64,000 bases of DNA from assembly GCF_050753345.1 (NCBI RefSeq), contig NZ_JBLZFX010000018.1, positions 1-64,000 of the forward strand, written 5' to 3'. This document shows positions 62,881 to 64,000 of the stretch, piece by piece. Under the pieces are notes generated by a model. It had not been told where the DNA came from. It worked only from the letters and a program-made list of their open reading frames with translations, and searched no databases. Both the position numbers and the translations under genes were made by a program. Positions within the stretch are counted from its first letter, which is position 1. Each line of letters begins with the position of its first letter. The DNA comes from Alkalinema pantanalense (GTDB taxonomy: Bacteria; Cyanobacteriota; Cyanobacteriia; Leptolyngbyales; Leptolyngbyaceae).

Positions 62881-64000
62881 TTAGTTAAACTCTGCATCCT
62901 TCAATTCCGGTAGTGGGTTGGGAGACTTCGGAATGAGGTGATTGACGAAACCGATAATTTGCATTCCCGGTACCTTGAGAGTTGCACCTTTGGCATCACT
63001 GTTGTAGTCAGTGCCTTTACTACCGTGGGAATAGCCACCGCTCAGACGAATCGGCCCCCAGCCAACACTCCCGCCGCCACTAACCTGTTTGCTAAATTCA
63101 CGATAGGCTGAAACAAATTCCGCAGATTCGATCGAGATATTGCGGGCAAAGAGGATCGTTGTAGGATAGCCAACCAAGTTGCCATTGGGCGGTGCTGCGC
63201 CATCTGAGGGCATATCGCCATAGGTCCAGCCTTCGCCCTTACGCAGCGTCCAACCCCGATTCATAAAGAATTCAGGATAGAACCAAGGCCGCGAAATCAC
63301 AATCTGCGCTAGTTCGAAACTTAGTTTGAAGCTGGAAACTCCAAAGTTGCTGGAATATTTCTGGGAAGACCCACTTGCCCCCCCGCCAATGCTGAACAGG
63401 CCAAAGTTGACCCCTGCTCCAGCATTCCAAGAGGACGTAGACGATCGGGTGGAACTATTCACTGCCGAATGACTGACGGAGTAATTCGTCCAGCCACCAC
63501 TGCTGGCAAAGTTTCCAGGAATCAGTGTAGTGTACTTAAAGGTTTGTCCAGCCCCCAATCCACTTTGGTCAGCATCATCATAGAATTCCAACAACCGTTG
63601 CTTCCACAGCAGCAAATCCCGTTGCGTAACTTGGTTGATGTAAGCATTCATCTGATCGACTTCATTGCGATAGCCCCCAGATACCCATGCATCCATGGCA
63701 GCTTTCACTCTTAGACGATACAGTTGAGCATTATTCGTCCAGTCAGCAACGGCCTGTTTCCCCTCTGGCCCGATCGCACTTTGTGCAGCAATCCGTTTAG
63801 CGTTATATTCTGTAGCGGCTGCAATGTATTCCACCATCTTAGAATCATAGGCTTTCTTGACGGGGCCGTCTTCCGTCACTTCCTTTTCCTCATCGGTGAT
63901 GATATCCTTCACCACTTTTTTGGCCCGCAGCAGGTTGCGGAATTTCTCCAGTTTGGCCTTTTCCTTATCACTTAACTCATAGGAAACGACTTTAGAGAAG
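62881..64000 (-). CDS. Uncharacterised protein, second paralogue (5' end outside window)
   Basis: At least 372 residues; the frame is open to the window edge, so the N-terminus is missing. (A GTG at 63915 is internal to the frame.) Visible layout: charged helical start, helical domain with 'LYRLRVKAAMDAWVSGGYRN' and 'QRDLLLWKQRLLEFYDDADQ', a Ser/Gly-rich loop, the shared beta block 'LAQIVISRPWFYPEFFMNRG' with 'PNGNLVGYPTTILFARNISI', a Gly-rich stretch, and the shared tail 'MQIIGFVNHLIPKSPNPLPE'. It resembles the gene at 60658 in order and motifs but lacks that protein's long insert and Pro-rich stretch. No known family recognised. Confidence 0.65.
   Translation of the reverse strand, partial: FSKVVSYELSDKEKAKLEKFRNLLRAKKVVKDIITDEEKEVTEDGPVKKAYDSKMVEYIAAATEYNAKRIAAQSAIGPEGKQAVADWTNNAQLYRLRVKAAMDAWVSGGYRNEVDQMNAYINQVTQRDLLLWKQRLLEFYDDADQSGLGAGQTFKYTTLIPGNFASSGGWTNYSVSHSAVNSSTRSSTSSWNAGAGVNFGLFSIGGGASGSSQKYSSNFGVSSFKLSFELAQIVISRPWFYPEFFMNRGWTLRKGEGWTYGDMPSDGAAPPNGNLVGYPTTILFARNISIESAEFVSAYREFSKQVSGGGSVGWGPIRLSGGYSHGSKGTDYNSDAKGATLKVPGMQIIGFVNHLIPKSPNPLPELKDAEFN

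Overview
The window is chromosomal DNA from a cyanobacterium. Evidence: many GCGATCGC/CGATCG (HIP1-type) palindromes throughout, and several genes typical of cyanobacteria (a cyAbrB regulator, DUF3155, DUF3110, DUF3370 and DUF2993 proteins, a long LptC, an SLH-domain envelope protein, tandem HIP1-rich intergenic sequence). Base composition is roughly balanced, except for an AT-rich patch at about 15.7-18.9 kb. No rRNA, tRNA or CRISPR array was recognised. Genes stand singly or in pairs on both strands; there is no long operon.

Layout. 0-8.6 kb: 3' end of an IS66 transposase, a Uma2 nuclease-fold protein, an exported SH3-like protein, a double SagB-type nitroreductase, a 37-residue membrane peptide followed by a probable structured RNA with a strong terminator, an exported phosphodiester-glycosidase-type protein, two membrane proteins, a hot-dog thioesterase and a tandem universal stress protein. 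8.7-15.6 kb: a 1745-residue TamB-like envelope protein, a DUF3110 protein and MurQ (cell-wall recycling). 15.7-18.9 kb: AT-rich accessory patch with two small proteins, two membrane-anchored coiled-coil proteins and a stand-alone zinc-ribbon/HTH protein cut from an IS1595-type transposase. 19-26 kb: SH3 lipoprotein, DesK/NarL-type two-component pair, TIR-domain membrane protein, DUF3370 protein and a MarR regulator. 27-35 kb: pentapeptide-repeat protein, LytR-CpsA-Psr ligase, GDP-mannose pyrophosphorylase, MetRS, NYN-domain protein and LptC lipoprotein. 35.3-36.1 kb: a decayed IS200/IS605 element next to a 136-bp palindrome. 36-45 kb: DUF3155, two sensor kinases, SLH protein, a YqeG-like HAD protein lacking its motifs, DUF2993, peroxiredoxin Q and a PhoB/SphR-type regulator. 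45-52.7 kb: MtnA, cyAbrB, a 36-residue membrane peptide, a PfkB sugar kinase overlapping a CYTH protein, LeuD and an HpnI-like glycosyltransferase. 53-60 kb: a degenerate nucleotidyltransferase-like protein, another glycosyltransferase, an aromatic amino acid permease whose start lies in a 15-bp tandem repeat, a pRiA4b-ORF3 protein and an Hpt protein. 60.6-64 kb: two uncharacterised paralogous proteins, the second running off the window.

Common themes are envelope biogenesis (TamB, LptC, LCP, SLH, ManC, MurQ, two glycosyltransferases), signal transduction (three sensor kinases, two response regulators, an Hpt protein, cyAbrB, MarR) and housekeeping (MetRS, LeuD, MtnA, Bcp). The least explained parts are the 60.6-64 kb paralogue pair, the AT-rich membrane coiled-coil cluster, the CYTH protein with an internal duplication, and the many short in-place tandem duplications in intergenic and some coding DNA. 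Coordinates come from reading the sequence; family names come from recognised motifs and were not checked by a database search.
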